Assembly (NCBI RefSeq): GCF_013166575.1
Contig: NZ_JABKKE010000013.1
Location: 37,961-101,960 of the forward strand
Length of the DNA stretch: 64,000 bases
Direction of reading: 5' to 3'
DNA from: Xylanibacter rodentium
Lineage (GTDB): Bacteria > Bacteroidota > Bacteroidia > Bacteroidales > Bacteroidaceae
The position numbers were made by a program, and so were the translations under genes. Shown one piece after another: positions 49,186 to 59,076 of the stretch (the first letter of the stretch is position 1; each line of letters starts with the position of its first letter). The notes beneath the pieces were generated by a model. It saw only the letters and a list, made by a program, of their open reading frames with translations, was not told the DNA's origin and ran no database searches.

Positions 49186-50082
49186 TCACAGTTTCATACA
49201 TGCAATCTTAGCTCTGACAAACTCGCGGAACCGGTCATCTCCAAGCACTTCCACACTCTCGAAAAGTCCGAGAACAAAGCGTGACACCCCGAGATAACTA
49301 CACACGTCGAGCCGTAGGACCCAATGAGACGGGCCGTCAGGCGTGACATAACGACCCGCACGGGGATACTCTTCAAGCAGAAGATTACGGGCCAGACGGT
49401 TCAGCCGCAGTTCGACCGGCATGGTGGCCTCGCCACTGAACATGAAGATGTCGGTATATACACTATGGTGGGCGGCCTCGTGAGTCCAGTCGTCGGAAAG
49501 CATCATGACCTCCTCTATGCGCGATATCTTGAATGTCTTGTTCATGGCCGATTTATATTCATAACATCTCACCTCATTGTTGTTGTCCAAAAACAAATAA
49601 GGTTCCACAACACGGTTGCTCACACTGTCGCTGTGCGGCGACGAATAATTGCGCAGTATTACGGCCTTTTTCTGCTTTATCGCTTCATACAACGTACTCA
49701 CATTCTGTGCCTCCCGCTCGCGCACTGTCACGTTTTCAAGTATACCAAGGTCGTAAAGATTGTCGAGTTTACGCCTGAGATGCTCAACATGCATACTTGC
49801 AGAGTCGGCACCGTCGAGCAGACGACGCATTACAATGGCTTCGTCTTCGGTGAAATGGGCCTTTTTTATCAGTTTTGTGAAAAACGGTGACGTCTTGTCC
49901 AGGCTGTAACACGCGCCATGCTTCTCTACAACAAAGCCATAGTCGCGCAGAAAGTCGATATAATAATAAAGACTCCGGCGCGAGATTCCGAGTCGGTCGC
50001 ACAATTGCCGTACCGTATATCCGCGGTTTTCTGTCATAAGGAGTATCAGTGATAACTCGCGGGCGAGATTGTTGTGACGCAT
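49186..50082 (-). CDS. WYL-domain transcriptional regulator
   Basis: A 298-aa protein with an N-terminal winged helix-turn-helix (YTVRQLCDRLGISRRSLYYYIDFLRDYG, about residues 22-48) and a WYL ligand-sensing domain (AIKQKKAVILRNYSS ... VVEPYLFLDNNNEVRCYEY), with a C-terminal extension. The WYL tripeptide itself is replaced by CYE. Such proteins respond to nucleic-acid-type ligands and often control defence or DNA-damage genes; the target is not evident here. It lies downstream of rnhB, 47 bp apart. Confidence 0.85.
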   Translation of the reverse strand: MRHNNLARELSLILLMTENRGYTVRQLCDRLGISRRSLYYYIDFLRDYGFVVEKHGACYSLDKTSPFFTKLIKKAHFTEDEAIVMRRLLDGADSASMHVEHLRRKLDNLYDLGILENVTVREREAQNVSTLYEAIKQKKAVILRNYSSPHSDSVSNRVVEPYLFLDNNNEVRCYEYKSAMNKTFKISRIEEVMMLSDDWTHEAAHHSVYTDIFMFSGEATMPVELRLNRLARNLLLEEYPRAGRYVTPDGPSHWVLRLDVCSYLGVSRFVLGLFESVEVLGDDRFREFVRAKIACMKL

Positions 50083-50129
50083 TGTACGTTAGGATTTGGA
50101 TTACCGATGAAATCTTGGATTTTCTCAAT

Positions 50130-50732
50130 TCAATCTTTAAAATCCAACGAGAGTTCCCCTGTAAGATTGTAACTGAGGCGGTGGTATGGCGTGATGCCGT
50201 ATTGACGGATGGCCTCACGATGCTTCGCGGTGGGATACCCCTTGTTGCTCAGCCAGCCATATTCGGGATATTCGGCAGCGAGCCCGGCCATGTAATCGTC
50301 ACGATAAGTCTTTGCAAGGATGCTCGCCGCGGCAATTGACAGATATTTGCCGTCGCCCTTGACAATGGTAGTATATGGCAAGTCGCGGTACGGTTTGAAA
50401 CGGTTTCCGTCAACAATGATTGCCTCCGGCCGCACGGCAAGCCGGTCGAGCGCACGGTGCATGGCAAGAAAACTCGCATTGAGAATGTTTATACGGTCTA
50501 TCTCTTCGGGAGTGACAACACCCACAGCCCATGCCACGGCATCGCGCTCTATTGTCTCGCGGAGGGCATAACGCCGCTTTTCCGTGAGTTGCTTGGAGTC
50601 GTTTAGCTCTGCATTTTCATAATCGGGCGGAAATATCACAGCTCCGGCATAAACGCTTCCGGCGAGGCAGCCACGACCGGCCTCATCGCATCCGGCCTCA
50701 ACGAGACCATCGTAAAAATGACTTGCAAGCAT
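50130..50732 (-). CDS. rnhB: Ribonuclease HII
   Basis: A 200-aa enzyme that cuts the RNA strand of RNA-DNA hybrids and removes single ribonucleotides. Catalytic acids are in EAGCDEAGRGCLAG (about residues 13-26), IIVDGNRF and KTYRDDYM; the tyrosine motif is in SNKGYPTAKH. The frame extends 16 codons upstream, but ATG 50732 (MLASHFYDG) fits the family length. It lies between sufS and the WYL gene on the same strand. Confidence 0.95.
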   Translation of the reverse strand: MLASHFYDGLVEAGCDEAGRGCLAGSVYAGAVIFPPDYENAELNDSKQLTEKRRYALRETIERDAVAWAVGVVTPEEIDRINILNASFLAMHRALDRLAVRPEAIIVDGNRFKPYRDLPYTTIVKGDGKYLSIAAASILAKTYRDDYMAGLAAEYPEYGWLSNKGYPTAKHREAIRQYGITPYHRLSYNLTGELSLDFKD

Positions 50733-50804
50733 TTTAATTAAATTGGTACATATATACAATGTGTATTGCCGCGACATCAAGCCGATGTCGCTATAGCTCC
50801 GCGA

Positions 50805-52064
50805 TCAGAACATACGGCTCACACGAGTTATACCGTCGGCAAGGATATCTATTTCTTCCTTTGTATTATAAAGTGCGAACGATGCACGCACTGTGCCCTG
50901 TATGCCCAGACGTTGCATAAGCGGCTCGGCACAGTGATGGCCGGTGCGCACGGCAATGCCGAGACGGTCGAGCAATGTGCCAAGATCAAGATGATGGATA
51001 TCGCCCACAAGGAACGACACTACGGCATCTTTGCCTTCAGACTCTCCAAAAAGCCTCATTCCATCGATATTCCGAAGCCTTTCCATACAATACCGGGTCA
51101 GTTCCCTTTCGTGTGCGGAGATACGGTCGAGACCTATTTCCTCCATATAGTCGATGGCTTTGGCCAGACCGTGAGTGGCTACATAGTCAGGCGTACCGGC
51201 CTCAAACTTGAACGGCAGATGTGCGAAAACAGTCTTATCAAAACTTACGCTCTCTATCATCTCTCCACCTCCCTGATACGGCGGCAGACGGTCGAGCCAC
51301 TCCTCCTTGCCGTAAAGCACGCCAACACCGGTAGGACCATACATCTTGTGTCCGCTGAATACAAAAAAGTCACAATCCATCGACTGTACATCAACCTTGA
51401 AATGAGGTGTGCTCTGCGCACCGTCTATCATGACAGGAACACCGTGCTGATGCGAAATACGTACGATTTCATCGACATCATTCACCGTGCCAAGCACGTT
51501 GCTGACATGAGCGACGCTCACGATACGTGTCCTGTCGGTAAACAAATGTTCAAATTCATCGACGAGCAACTCTCCGCGATCGTTCATCGGAATGACACGG
51601 ATGGCAATGCCTTTCCTGGCGGCCTGCAACTGCCACGGTACGATATTGGAATGATGTTCCATGACGGACAATATCACCTCGTCCCCTTCAGTCATAAACT
51701 CATCGCAGAACGATGAAACCACAAGATTGATGCTCTCGGTGGTACCGCGGGTGAATACTATCTCATTCGTGCTGCGGGCATTGATGAAACTGCGCACACG
51801 TTCACGGGCTGCCTCATGAAGGTCGGTGGCCTTCTGCGAGAGATAATGCACACCACGATGCACATTGGCATTGACGTTAAGGTATTCGTCGCGCATGGCA
51901 TCAAGCACGCAGAGCGGTTTCTGCGTCGTGGCCGCATTGTCGAGATATACCAGCGGACGGTCGTAGACTGTACGTGAAAGTATCGGGAAATCGTTCCTCA
52001 CCTCATCTCCGATCGGCAGAGGCCGTGCGGACATTTCATGTCGGTTGTCTTGTCGGATTTTCAT
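50805..52064 (-). CDS. sufS: Cysteine desulfurase SufS
   Basis: A 419-aa PLP enzyme that takes sulfur from cysteine for Fe-S cluster assembly. The PLP lysine is in FSGHKMYGPTGVG (about residue 241), and the sulfur-accepting Cys is in RTGHHCAEPLM (about residue 380). It is of the group II (SufS/CsdA) type. It is the last gene of sufBCDS; no sufE or sufU is seen in the window. Confidence 0.96.
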   Translation of the reverse strand: MKIRQDNRHEMSARPLPIGDEVRNDFPILSRTVYDRPLVYLDNAATTQKPLCVLDAMRDEYLNVNANVHRGVHYLSQKATDLHEAARERVRSFINARSTNEIVFTRGTTESINLVVSSFCDEFMTEGDEVILSVMEHHSNIVPWQLQAARKGIAIRVIPMNDRGELLVDEFEHLFTDRTRIVSVAHVSNVLGTVNDVDEIVRISHQHGVPVMIDGAQSTPHFKVDVQSMDCDFFVFSGHKMYGPTGVGVLYGKEEWLDRLPPYQGGGEMIESVSFDKTVFAHLPFKFEAGTPDYVATHGLAKAIDYMEEIGLDRISAHERELTRYCMERLRNIDGMRLFGESEGKDAVVSFLVGDIHHLDLGTLLDRLGIAVRTGHHCAEPLMQRLGIQGTVRASFALYNTKEEIDILADGITRVSRMF

Positions 52065-52091
52065 TAGCTGATGATTAAAAGTTTGTCCTGC

Positions 52092-53450
52092 CTATCTGCA
52101 CAACTTGCATCCCTCACATTTGCTCAGTTCGCCACGGAACCGTTTCTCAACGAGCAGATGCAGACGGTCGCGCAACGGAGCGAGCTGTATGGAATCGATC
52201 ACTTCGTTGATAAATGCGAATTCGAGCAGCAGTTTGGCTTCTTTCAGCGATATGCCGCGCTGGCGCATATAGAACAGGGCGGCATCGTTGAGCTGGCCCA
52301 CTGTGCTTCCGTGTGCACACTTCACGTCGTCAGCGTATATCTCAAGCATCGGCTGGGTGTATATGTGGGCGTCGCGGGTGGCACAGATGTTCTGGTTGCG
52401 CATTTCCGAGATTGTCTTCTGGGCTCCGGGGCGCACGAGCACACGACCGGCAAAGGCAGCCTTGGCCTCTCCGTCGAGCACATACTTATAAAGCTGGTTG
52501 CTTGTACAGTGAGGCACACGATGGTCTATCAGAGTATTGTTGTCCACATGCTGCCGCTTGTCGGCTATCACGCAGCCGTTAAGCCGGCATTCGGCCCCCT
52601 CACCCGCCATGACGAGATCGGTGCGGTTGCGCGTAACGCCGTTGTGCAGCGTGATGATGTTGTGGTTGACACGGCTGCCGGCCTGCTGCTCGATATACAG
52701 ATTGCTCACTCTCACGTTCTTTGCATGCGTCTCCTCAAGGCAGTAAAGGTCAAGACCGGCATTGTTCCCTACGTATGCCTCTATGACCTGCGTGGCCAGA
52801 AAACGGCGGTCGTCGGCGGCGTGGTCGCAGAACAACAGTTTTATCTCGGCACCGTCTTCCACGATTATGAGCACACGGCGGTTTACCATCAGGTCAACGT
52901 CGGAACGCAATATGTTGATCACCTGCACGGCACGGTCCACGACGACATTCTTTGGCACATACACCACAAGCCCGTCCTGAGCCAGCATTGTATTGAGAGC
53001 CGTCACGGCATCCTCGTCCGTACGGGCTATCCTTGCATAGTATCCGGCGATAAGTTCGGGATGTTTCCCGGCAAAGTCATTCAATGAACCGACAACGACA
53101 CCCTCCGGCAAATGGCTCTTGGGCTGCGTCTTGCTGTAGAAAGCGTCGTTGACAATGAAATAAAGCGATGTGCTGAGATTGGGCACGTCGCACCGGAAAG
53201 CGTCGTATGGATTGACCGGGATATCAAGACGGTTGATGTTCAGACCGTAATCGGGGGCAAACAGTGCCTCCATGTCTGTATACTTATACCGCTCTACCTT
53301 CCGTGTCGGAAAGCCAAGACGGCTGAAGTCGTCGAAAGCACGGTCGCGCACGGCATTCATTGCATCGGCACTATGTCCGAAGAGCATTCTCCGACTGTTG
53401 TTATAAAGGTCTATATATTGCTGTTCACTCTGCATAAGCGTTCTTTTCAT
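52092..53450 (-). CDS. sufD: Fe-S cluster assembly protein SufD
   Basis: A 452-aa right-handed beta-helix protein of the SufBD family that forms the scaffold with SufB and SufC. The C-terminal core (IADKRQHVDNNTLIDHRVPH, and AHGSTVGQLNDAALFYMRQRG) is typical. It overlaps sufC by 4 bp (ATGA). Confidence 0.95.
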   Translation of the reverse strand: MKRTLMQSEQQYIDLYNNSRRMLFGHSADAMNAVRDRAFDDFSRLGFPTRKVERYKYTDMEALFAPDYGLNINRLDIPVNPYDAFRCDVPNLSTSLYFIVNDAFYSKTQPKSHLPEGVVVGSLNDFAGKHPELIAGYYARIARTDEDAVTALNTMLAQDGLVVYVPKNVVVDRAVQVINILRSDVDLMVNRRVLIIVEDGAEIKLLFCDHAADDRRFLATQVIEAYVGNNAGLDLYCLEETHAKNVRVSNLYIEQQAGSRVNHNIITLHNGVTRNRTDLVMAGEGAECRLNGCVIADKRQHVDNNTLIDHRVPHCTSNQLYKYVLDGEAKAAFAGRVLVRPGAQKTISEMRNQNICATRDAHIYTQPMLEIYADDVKCAHGSTVGQLNDAALFYMRQRGISLKEAKLLLEFAFINEVIDSIQLAPLRDRLHLLVEKRFRGELSKCEGCKLCR

Positions 53451-54202
53451 ACTTCTCCTAACTCAGCCTTTATCCAGTCATACCCGCGCTGCTGAATCTC
53501 ACGCGCCAGCTCCGGACCGGCCGTTTTTACGATACGACCCTTGTAAAGCACATGCACCACATCAGGCTTTATCATGTCGAGCAGACGGTCGTAGTGAGTG
53601 ATTACGATGCAGCTCGACTCCGGTGTGCGCAGCTTGTTGACGCCTTCGGCAACAATCCTCATGGCGTCGACGTCAAGCCCCGAGTCGGTTTCGTCGAGAA
53701 TGGAGAGCTTCGGCTCGAGCATGGCCATCTGGAATATCTCGTTACGTTTCTTCTCACCACCGCTGAACCCCTCGTTCACGGAGCGGTTGGCGAGCTTCTG
53801 GTCGAGTTCTACAATCTTTCGCTTCTCACGCATCAGTTTGATAAAATCTCCCGCTCCCATCGGTTCCTTGCCCTCATACTTACGCTTCTCGTTGATGGCT
53901 GCCCGCATGAAATTGGTCATCGACACTCCGGGTATTTCCACCGGATACTGAAACGAGAGGAACAATCCTTCATGAGCCCTGTCTTCCGGCTTCATCTCCA
54001 GCAGACTCTTTCCGTTGAACACTACCTCGCCGCCGGTCACCTCGTAGAGCGGATTGCCCACGAGCACAGCGCTCAGTGTCGACTTTCCCGAACCGTTAGG
54101 TCCCATTATGGCATGAGTCTCACCGTCGTTTATGGTGAGATTGATACCACGCAATATCTCTTTGTCGCCAATCTTGGCATGTAAATCTTTTACTGTCAGC
54201 AT
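53447..54202 (-). CDS. sufC: Fe-S cluster assembly ATPase SufC
   Basis: A 251-aa ABC-type ATPase that powers the SufBCD scaffold. Walker A GPNGSGKST (about residue 35), signature FSGGEKKRNE, Walker B LSILDETDSGLD, and the switch His in VITHYDRLL. It lies between sufB (19 bp) and sufD (4-bp overlap). Confidence 0.97.
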   Translation of the reverse strand: MLTVKDLHAKIGDKEILRGINLTINDGETHAIMGPNGSGKSTLSAVLVGNPLYEVTGGEVVFNGKSLLEMKPEDRAHEGLFLSFQYPVEIPGVSMTNFMRAAINEKRKYEGKEPMGAGDFIKLMREKRKIVELDQKLANRSVNEGFSGGEKKRNEIFQMAMLEPKLSILDETDSGLDVDAMRIVAEGVNKLRTPESSCIVITHYDRLLDMIKPDVVHVLYKGRIVKTAGPELAREIQQRGYDWIKAELGEV

Positions 54203-54221
54203 AATCTTTTCTTATAATCGT

Positions 54222-55709
54222 TTATCCCACCGTGCCTTCAAGCGACACGCTTAGCAATTTCTGAGCCTCTACGGCAAACTCCATCGGCAACTTGTTGAGC
54301 ACTTCCTTGGCGTAGCCGTTGACAATGAGCCCGACTGCCTGCTCCGTCGGAATGCCACGCTGGTTGCAATAGAACAACTGGTCTTCGCTGATCTTGCTCG
54401 TCGTAGCCTCATGTTCTACAATCGCCGTGTCATTATGCACATCCATATACGGGAACGTATGGGCTCCGCAGTCGCTGCCGAGCAACAGCGAGTCGCACGA
54501 CGAATAGTTGCGCGCGTTGTCGGCTTTCGCCCCCACACGCACCAGTCCGCGATAAGAGTTCTGGCTCTTGCCGGCCGATATGCCCTTTGATATTATGGTG
54601 CTCTTGGTGTTGCGTCCGAGATGTATCATCTTCGTTCCCGTATCAGCTTCTTGATAATGGTTGGTCACTGCCACGGAATAGAACTCGGCCACGGAATTGT
54701 CGCCGCGCAATACGCACGACGGGTATTTCCATGTGATGGCACTGCCTGTCTCAACCTGCGTCCACGAGAGTTTGGAGCCCTCGCCGCGCAGTTCGCCACG
54801 CTTGGTCACAAGATTGTACACGCCGCCGCGGCCGTTCTCGTCGCCCGGATACCAGTTCTGCACCGTAGAGTATTTCACCTCGGCGCGGTCCTTCACCACA
54901 ATCTCGACGATGGCCGCGTGCAACTGATTCTCGTCGCGCATCGGTGCCGTGCATCCCTCAAGATACGATACGTACGAATCGTCGTCGGCAACAATCAGCG
55001 TGCGTTCGAACTGTCCCGTATTCCTTGCATTGATGCGGAAATACGAACTGAGTTCCATCGGGCAACGCACTCCCTTGGGTATATATACGAACGAGCCGTC
55101 GCTGAAGACGGCGCTGTTCAGTGCGGCATAGAAGTTGTCGCGATAGGGCACCACCGTGCCGAGATACTCGCGCACAAGGTCGGGATGCTGCTGTATGGCG
55201 TCACCTATTGAACAGAATATGATGCCCTTTTCGGCCAGTTTCTCCTTGAAAGTGGTCTTCACCGACACCGAGTCCATGATGGCGTCCACGGCCACACCGC
55301 TCAGCGCAAGACGCTCCTCGAGCGGTATGCCCAGTTTGTCGAATGTCTTCATCAGCTCCGGATCTATCTCTTTCTTTTCCTCACCGCCGGCTTTCTTTGC
55401 CAGCGGATCGGCATAGTAGGATATTGACTGATAGTCTATCTCTGGCAGACGCACGTGTCCCCATGTGGGCTGTGTCTGTGTTTTCCAATAGGCAAAAGCT
55501 TTCAGGCGGAAGTCGAGCATCCAATCCGGCTCGTTCTTCTTCCGCGAAATCAGCCTGACCACATCTTCGTTGAGTCCTTTCTCTATTATCTCCGTATGCA
55601 CATCAGTGGTGAACCCGAACTCATATTTCTGTTCGGCCACTTTCCTCACAAACTCGTTCTGTCGGGTATCCGCGTTCGTGCCTTTGTTGTTATCGTTGTT
55701 TTCTTCCAT
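54222..55709 (-). CDS. sufB: Fe-S cluster assembly protein SufB
   Basis: A 495-aa core scaffold subunit where clusters are built. It has the N-terminal [16 protein letters not shown], then [21 protein letters not shown], the CTAP-containing [16 protein letters not shown], and the C-terminal [20 protein letters not shown] and FYCNQRGI. It is the first gene of the suf operon with a consensus promoter 50 nt upstream. Confidence 0.97.
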   Translation of the reverse strand: MEENNDNNKGTNADTRQNEFVRKVAEQKYEFGFTTDVHTEIIEKGLNEDVVRLISRKKNEPDWMLDFRLKAFAYWKTQTQPTWGHVRLPEIDYQSISYYADPLAKKAGGEEKKEIDPELMKTFDKLGIPLEERLALSGVAVDAIMDSVSVKTTFKEKLAEKGIIFCSIGDAIQQHPDLVREYLGTVVPYRDNFYAALNSAVFSDGSFVYIPKGVRCPMELSSYFRINARNTGQFERTLIVADDDSYVSYLEGCTAPMRDENQLHAAIVEIVVKDRAEVKYSTVQNWYPGDENGRGGVYNLVTKRGELRGEGSKLSWTQVETGSAITWKYPSCVLRGDNSVAEFYSVAVTNHYQEADTGTKMIHLGRNTKSTIISKGISAGKSQNSYRGLVRVGAKADNARNYSSCDSLLLGSDCGAHTFPYMDVHNDTAIVEHEATTSKISEDQLFYCNQRGIPTEQAVGLIVNGYAKEVLNKLPMEFAVEAQKLLSVSLEGTVG

Positions 55710-55758
55710 TTTTCTTGCTTCTTTCCGGCCATATCAGGCCGTCCTCCTTTCAAGATTG

Positions 55759-55790
55759 CAAAGTTACGAAATAAAGAAACGGCAAGCAAA
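55759..55790 (-). promoter_or_regulatory. sufBCDS promoter
   Basis: The minus strand has TTTG (55787-55790), a 20-nt spacer and TAACTTTG (55759-55766), the full Bacteroidetes consensus. I see no clear iron-responsive operator. Confidence 0.8.
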
Positions 55791-55938
55791 AAATTACCAT
55801 AAAAATATGATTAACAAGTCGCAAAAAAGCCAAAGGGGTCTACAACAAATCCCATAACACCGCCGATACTGCTTGTCTGCACCGCATTCCGGCAATGGAA
55901 TACAGCCATTGACGCCGGGCTGCGCATTTACAATTATC

Positions 55939-56268
55939 TTTACTTTAACGTATGTTAAGCAGCACACGCAGAGCATTTCTCAATCAAACGCCCGAAAACC
56001 GCATTTTTTGCCTAAAACAGGAAGCACTGACAGTCAGCACGTTACGACGACACGGCTTTGTCAAGAAAGCAGAGAGGGCCGTTTCACCTTGCAATAAGGC
56101 CGTTATTGCATTGCGACAACGGCCTTATTGCAAGGTGAAACGGCCCTCGCGGGAGTGTCGGGAGGCCCTTACGGCAGACAAGACCGCCCAAAAGCACGTG
56201 TAAAGGAGGCGAAGAAGGCGCCCTGACGTTTCTATTTCGAGAAAAAAGAAAAGTTAAAATTTCAGAAT
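55939..56268 (-). repeat. Dispersed hairpin repeat, family B, copy B3
   Basis: It begins with TTTACTTTAACGTATGTTAA and contains AAGAAAGCAGAGAGGGCCGT and a near-perfect central hairpin GGGCCGTTTCACCTTGCAAT (from 56077) with its mirror ending at 56145. It is inverted relative to B1. It has no gene of its own. Confidence 0.8.
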
Positions 56269-56408
56269 TAACAGGACAATGTCATACCCATGTCTTCTCG
56301 TACGGACAAAAAAAACGCAGTCACCTCGGAACAAGAATCTCACCTGGTTCCAACCACACTTTTAGGGGTTACAGAACTCGGATGATTTCTTGAAATAAAG
56401 GTAGTAAA

Positions 56409-57407
56409 TTAGTTTGAATTATTGTCGTTCTTGTCCTTTAATCTTTTGATTTCTCTATCAAAATCGCTTTCAAGCAAATCCATTTCACGTTTGCGATATA
56501 TGGCGAACTCTTTTTCTGCTTTTTCAACCGCTTGTTTATGCGAGATGTTTCCTTTGCCAATCAAAACCTTCCGCTTGTGAGCGATGATCTGATTGTCCAA
56601 GGCTTCTATCCAATCTTTCATTGTCATGGGATTCATTTCCAATGCTTGGAACTCCGCGAAATCCAAGAAGCCGGAAACAAGCAGATTCAAACGTTGGAGT
56701 TCAATCTCAGACAAATAGTTCTTGGCTATCTTCACATCATCCTTAGTCACATAATTGCCTTTGAAGTTAGTCATGCCTACAAACGGCTTTTCATTGTCCA
56801 CGCGACTGTAGATAACTTCTGCTGCCGTATTCTCGTGAACGGCATAATGCAACTTGTTTTGCACGGTTGCGAAGAACATCTTCGTCATCTCGTCGCGTGG
56901 GTCATAGTCTGTGGCTGTAGCATATATATCTGTAACCTGTTGATAGAAATTGCGTTCACTGCTGCGAATATCCCTAATACGTTGCAATAGCTCTCGGAAA
57001 TAGCGGTTGCCACCTTGCTTCAACCGTTCATCATCCATTGCAAAGCCCTTTTGTATATATTCATGAAGCCGTTGGGTAGCCCAGCGGCGGAAGCGTGCCG
57101 CCACTTGAGACTGGACACGATAACCTAAGGCGATAATCATATCAAGATTGTAATGGTCAATATTACGTTTTACCTGACGGTTGCCTTCCTGACGAACTAA
57201 CAAGAATTTCTTGTTAGTTGCCTCTATGGTCAGTTCTTCATCTTTATATATGTTGTCCACATGTTGGCTGATATTCTGTTGTGTAGTACAATATATCTCC
57301 GCCAACTGGTTTTGTGTCAGCCACAAGTCTTCATCTGCAAATCGTACCGATACACGGGTTATTTCGTTATCGTCTTGATAAAGTATTATGCTATTATCCT
57401 TATTCAT
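56409..57407 (-). CDS. RhuM family protein
   Basis: A 332-aa member of the virulence RhuM family, common in genomic islands and next to restriction or toxin-antitoxin genes; its biochemical role is unknown. It has an N-terminal winged-helix-like part (LWLTQNQLAEIYCTTQQNISQHVDNIY), the family core (VKRNIDHYNLDMIIALGYRVQSQVAARFRRWAT) and a charged helical tail (MDLLESDFDREIKRLKDK). It is the last of three minus-strand genes running from a decayed IS beside tRNA-Asn. Confidence 0.92.
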   Translation of the reverse strand: MNKDNSIILYQDDNEITRVSVRFADEDLWLTQNQLAEIYCTTQQNISQHVDNIYKDEELTIEATNKKFLLVRQEGNRQVKRNIDHYNLDMIIALGYRVQSQVAARFRRWATQRLHEYIQKGFAMDDERLKQGGNRYFRELLQRIRDIRSSERNFYQQVTDIYATATDYDPRDEMTKMFFATVQNKLHYAVHENTAAEVIYSRVDNEKPFVGMTNFKGNYVTKDDVKIAKNYLSEIELQRLNLLVSGFLDFAEFQALEMNPMTMKDWIEALDNQIIAHKRKVLIGKGNISHKQAVEKAEKEFAIYRKREMDLLESDFDREIKRLKDKNDNNSN

Positions 57408-57452
57408 GATTGCGTCTTTTAATCTAACCTTTTATAGGTATTATTTTGAGCT

Positions 57453-58079
57453 TTAACTAAACAAATCTATCACCAAATCCACGAGCAGAGACATTCCATA
57501 CGTTTGGCTTTTTTCGTCATCAGACCGGGCATGTCTCAGCACTTCTTTGGTAATAAAGTCATTGGCATAATGGAGCATCTTTGCTGTAAGATTTGTGATT
57601 TTCTGTCCTGACAATGAGTCATTAATTGCTTTACATACAATCAATGCGTCAGCGGCTTGCTCATATAAAGGATTACATGGGGCGCAGATTTGTGCGATCT
57701 TAATCGAATAGCCCATGACTTTCAGTAAGTCATCCCGGGAGATTTGTTTGCCAGAATTTGTACTATAGTTGTTGCAAATGTTTCTATATGGTGCATAGAA
57801 AAGCTGGTAGATAGCATTGTTGGAGAAAGTTCGCGGATACTTCTCTCTCAGTTTCGTTTCAGCCAGATTCAGATACATAGAATTGCGATGATTCGTAAAA
57901 TCCGTTATCGGATTATGCACCATACTGGCAAGTATATAGTTCGCCTGATACTGAATATCAGGAAACAACGAATTGATAGCATTGATACAAATATTAATAC
58001 TTGCTTCATTACCTTCAACCACGGCTTGCAACAGTTTGTTCCGCCAATTTTCCAAATATATGTAATTGTTTTCTTGCAT
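57453..58079 (-). CDS. Hypothetical protein, island gene
   Basis: A 208-aa, apparently all-helical cytoplasmic protein that I do not recognise. It has no signal peptide, membrane segment or obvious catalytic motif; it has Tyr/Asn-rich patches (YQLFYAPYRNICNNY) and ends in LLVDLVIDLFS. It lies 45 bp upstream of rhuM and 17 bp after the short ATPase-like fragment, so the three are probably one transcript. A middle component of a multi-gene defence system is conceivable but unproven. Confidence 0.7.
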   Translation of the reverse strand: MQENNYIYLENWRNKLLQAVVEGNEASINICINAINSLFPDIQYQANYILASMVHNPITDFTNHRNSMYLNLAETKLREKYPRTFSNNAIYQLFYAPYRNICNNYSTNSGKQISRDDLLKVMGYSIKIAQICAPCNPLYEQAADALIVCKAINDSLSGQKITNLTAKMLHYANDFITKEVLRHARSDDEKSQTYGMSLLVDLVIDLFS

Positions 58080-58096
58080 TGCTACTGCCTCTTTTA

Positions 58097-58285
58097 TTAA
58101 TCTTCATTGTTTATTGCTTCAATATCAAGTTCTGAAGATGTCACCTTTTCTAAATCAATGAATCCCTCGTTTGGCTTGCGCCATCTTTTTGCAACAAATG
58201 ATTCAAATTCATATTTTCCTATATTCAAATTGTCTGCATGGTCTGATATTATCACCTGCGGCATAAAACCATAATCTTTTTCCAT
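58097..58285 (-). CDS. Short ORF, probable C-terminal remnant of an SMC/ABC-like ATPase
   Basis: A 62-aa frame from ATG 58285, with open sequence upstream to 58384. The segment [14 protein letters not shown] resembles the strand and switch histidine at the end of SMC/ABC-type ATPases (DUF3732-like proteins end this way), followed by [15 protein letters not shown]. The upstream ATPase parts are missing and an IS30-type remnant begins at 58383, so this is likely a truncated end. A TACCTTTG box on the minus strand (58297-58304) lies 12 nt before the ATG and could still express it. Confidence 0.45.
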   Translation of the reverse strand: MEKDYGFMPQVIISDHADNLNIGKYEFESFVAKRWRKPNEGFIDLEKVTSSELDIEAINNED

Positions 58286-58382
58286 AGAGTAATATGCAAA
58301 GGTAGTGATATTTTTTTGAAAAATAAATATGAATTCAAGATAAATATTACTCATACTTACTGAAAAACTGCAGGGTAGTTTC

Positions 58383-58560
58383 AACTGGCAAGTGCAAAAT
58401 TATTGATTTGTTTGAAGCATTCTTGTTTAGGTGTTGAGAAATTGAGTTTTTTCTTGGCCTGAGATTCAGTTTCAGTTCCACTTTCTTGATATAGTTTTCA
58501 GATAAGCCGTTGAGGTTAAACTTTTTCGGGCCAGCAAATTTTCGGTGGACCGTTTACAGG
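58383..58560 (-). pseudogene. IS30-family transposase remnant, C-terminal end
   Basis: On the minus strand the sequence encodes LSENYIKKVE, K-LNLRPRK and, after a one-base shift, [18 protein letters not shown] and a stop at 58383. The RPRK-LNF-TP pattern is the C-terminal signature of IS30-type transposases. A base is missing in the A run after the arginine codon, and the 5' three quarters of the gene are gone. Confidence 0.65.
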
Positions 58561-58593
58561 GCCGCGGCCCTTAATTTTCGTGCAACAAAAAAA

Positions 58594-58615
58594 AGTCCGA
58601 AGAAACCTTCGGACT
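58594..58615 (-). terminator. Terminator of tRNA-Asn
   Basis: A 9-bp stem AGTCCGAAG / CTTCGGACT with a 4-nt loop. On the minus strand it is followed by a run of T (complement of the A run 58587-58594), directly after the tRNA 3' end. Confidence 0.85.
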
Positions 58616-58619
58616 CCTG

Positions 58620-58693
58620 CGCTTCAAGATGGGCTTGAACCAACGACCCCCTGATTAACAGTCAGGTGCTCTAACCAACTGAGCTATTGAAGC
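58620..58693 (-). tRNA. tRNA-Asn (anticodon GTT)
   Basis: It reads on the minus strand with acceptor stem GCTTCAA / TTGAAGC, D-arm AGCTCAGTTGGTTAGAGC, anticodon stem CCTGA / TCAGG around CTGTTAA (anticodon GTT), and TTCAAGC in the T-loop; discriminator G. The T-stem has one T-T mismatch. CCA is not encoded, as usual in Bacteroidetes. Confidence 0.95.
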
Positions 58694-58724
58694 ATTGTGT
58701 GCGCCTCATTTCTGAATTGCGATG

Positions 58725-58756
58725 CAAAGGTAATGCGTTTTTCCGAAACCCACAAA
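58725..58756 (-). promoter_or_regulatory. tRNA-Asn promoter
   Basis: The minus strand has TTTG (58753-58756), a 20-nt spacer and TACCTTTG (58725-58732), 31 nt before the tRNA. Confidence 0.8.
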
Positions 58757-59070
58757 CTTTTTGGCGAAAATTTTCACTGAGAATTTAATTTTTTACAAAA
58801 AACAATCCTAAAAGACCGATTTTAGCATATAAACATGTAATTTTGCAATCAGAAGTTACGAAAAGAGTGTAATTTATTGGAAATGAGCGTAGGTTAATTG
58901 CTCTTGATAGTAATAGGTTACGATTTAGTTAGTTATCTACTGCATTATCCTTCTGCGCGTTGCGTAACCTTCAAAGAACTCTTCGTATGCAAAAGTAGCT
59001 ATTTAATTCGAGATTTTGATATAAACTCCCGTTTTTTATCCCCTCATTCATAAGAATTTTCCGTAAAAGC
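58757..59070. other. Gene-free stretch upstream of tRNA-Asn
   Basis: AT-rich and without a supported gene. A minus-strand TACTTTTG box (58989-58996) occurs but no gene follows it before the tRNA. It may hold the junction of an integrated element, but I could not define attachment sites. Confidence 0.45.
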
Positions 59071-59076
59071 GGTATT

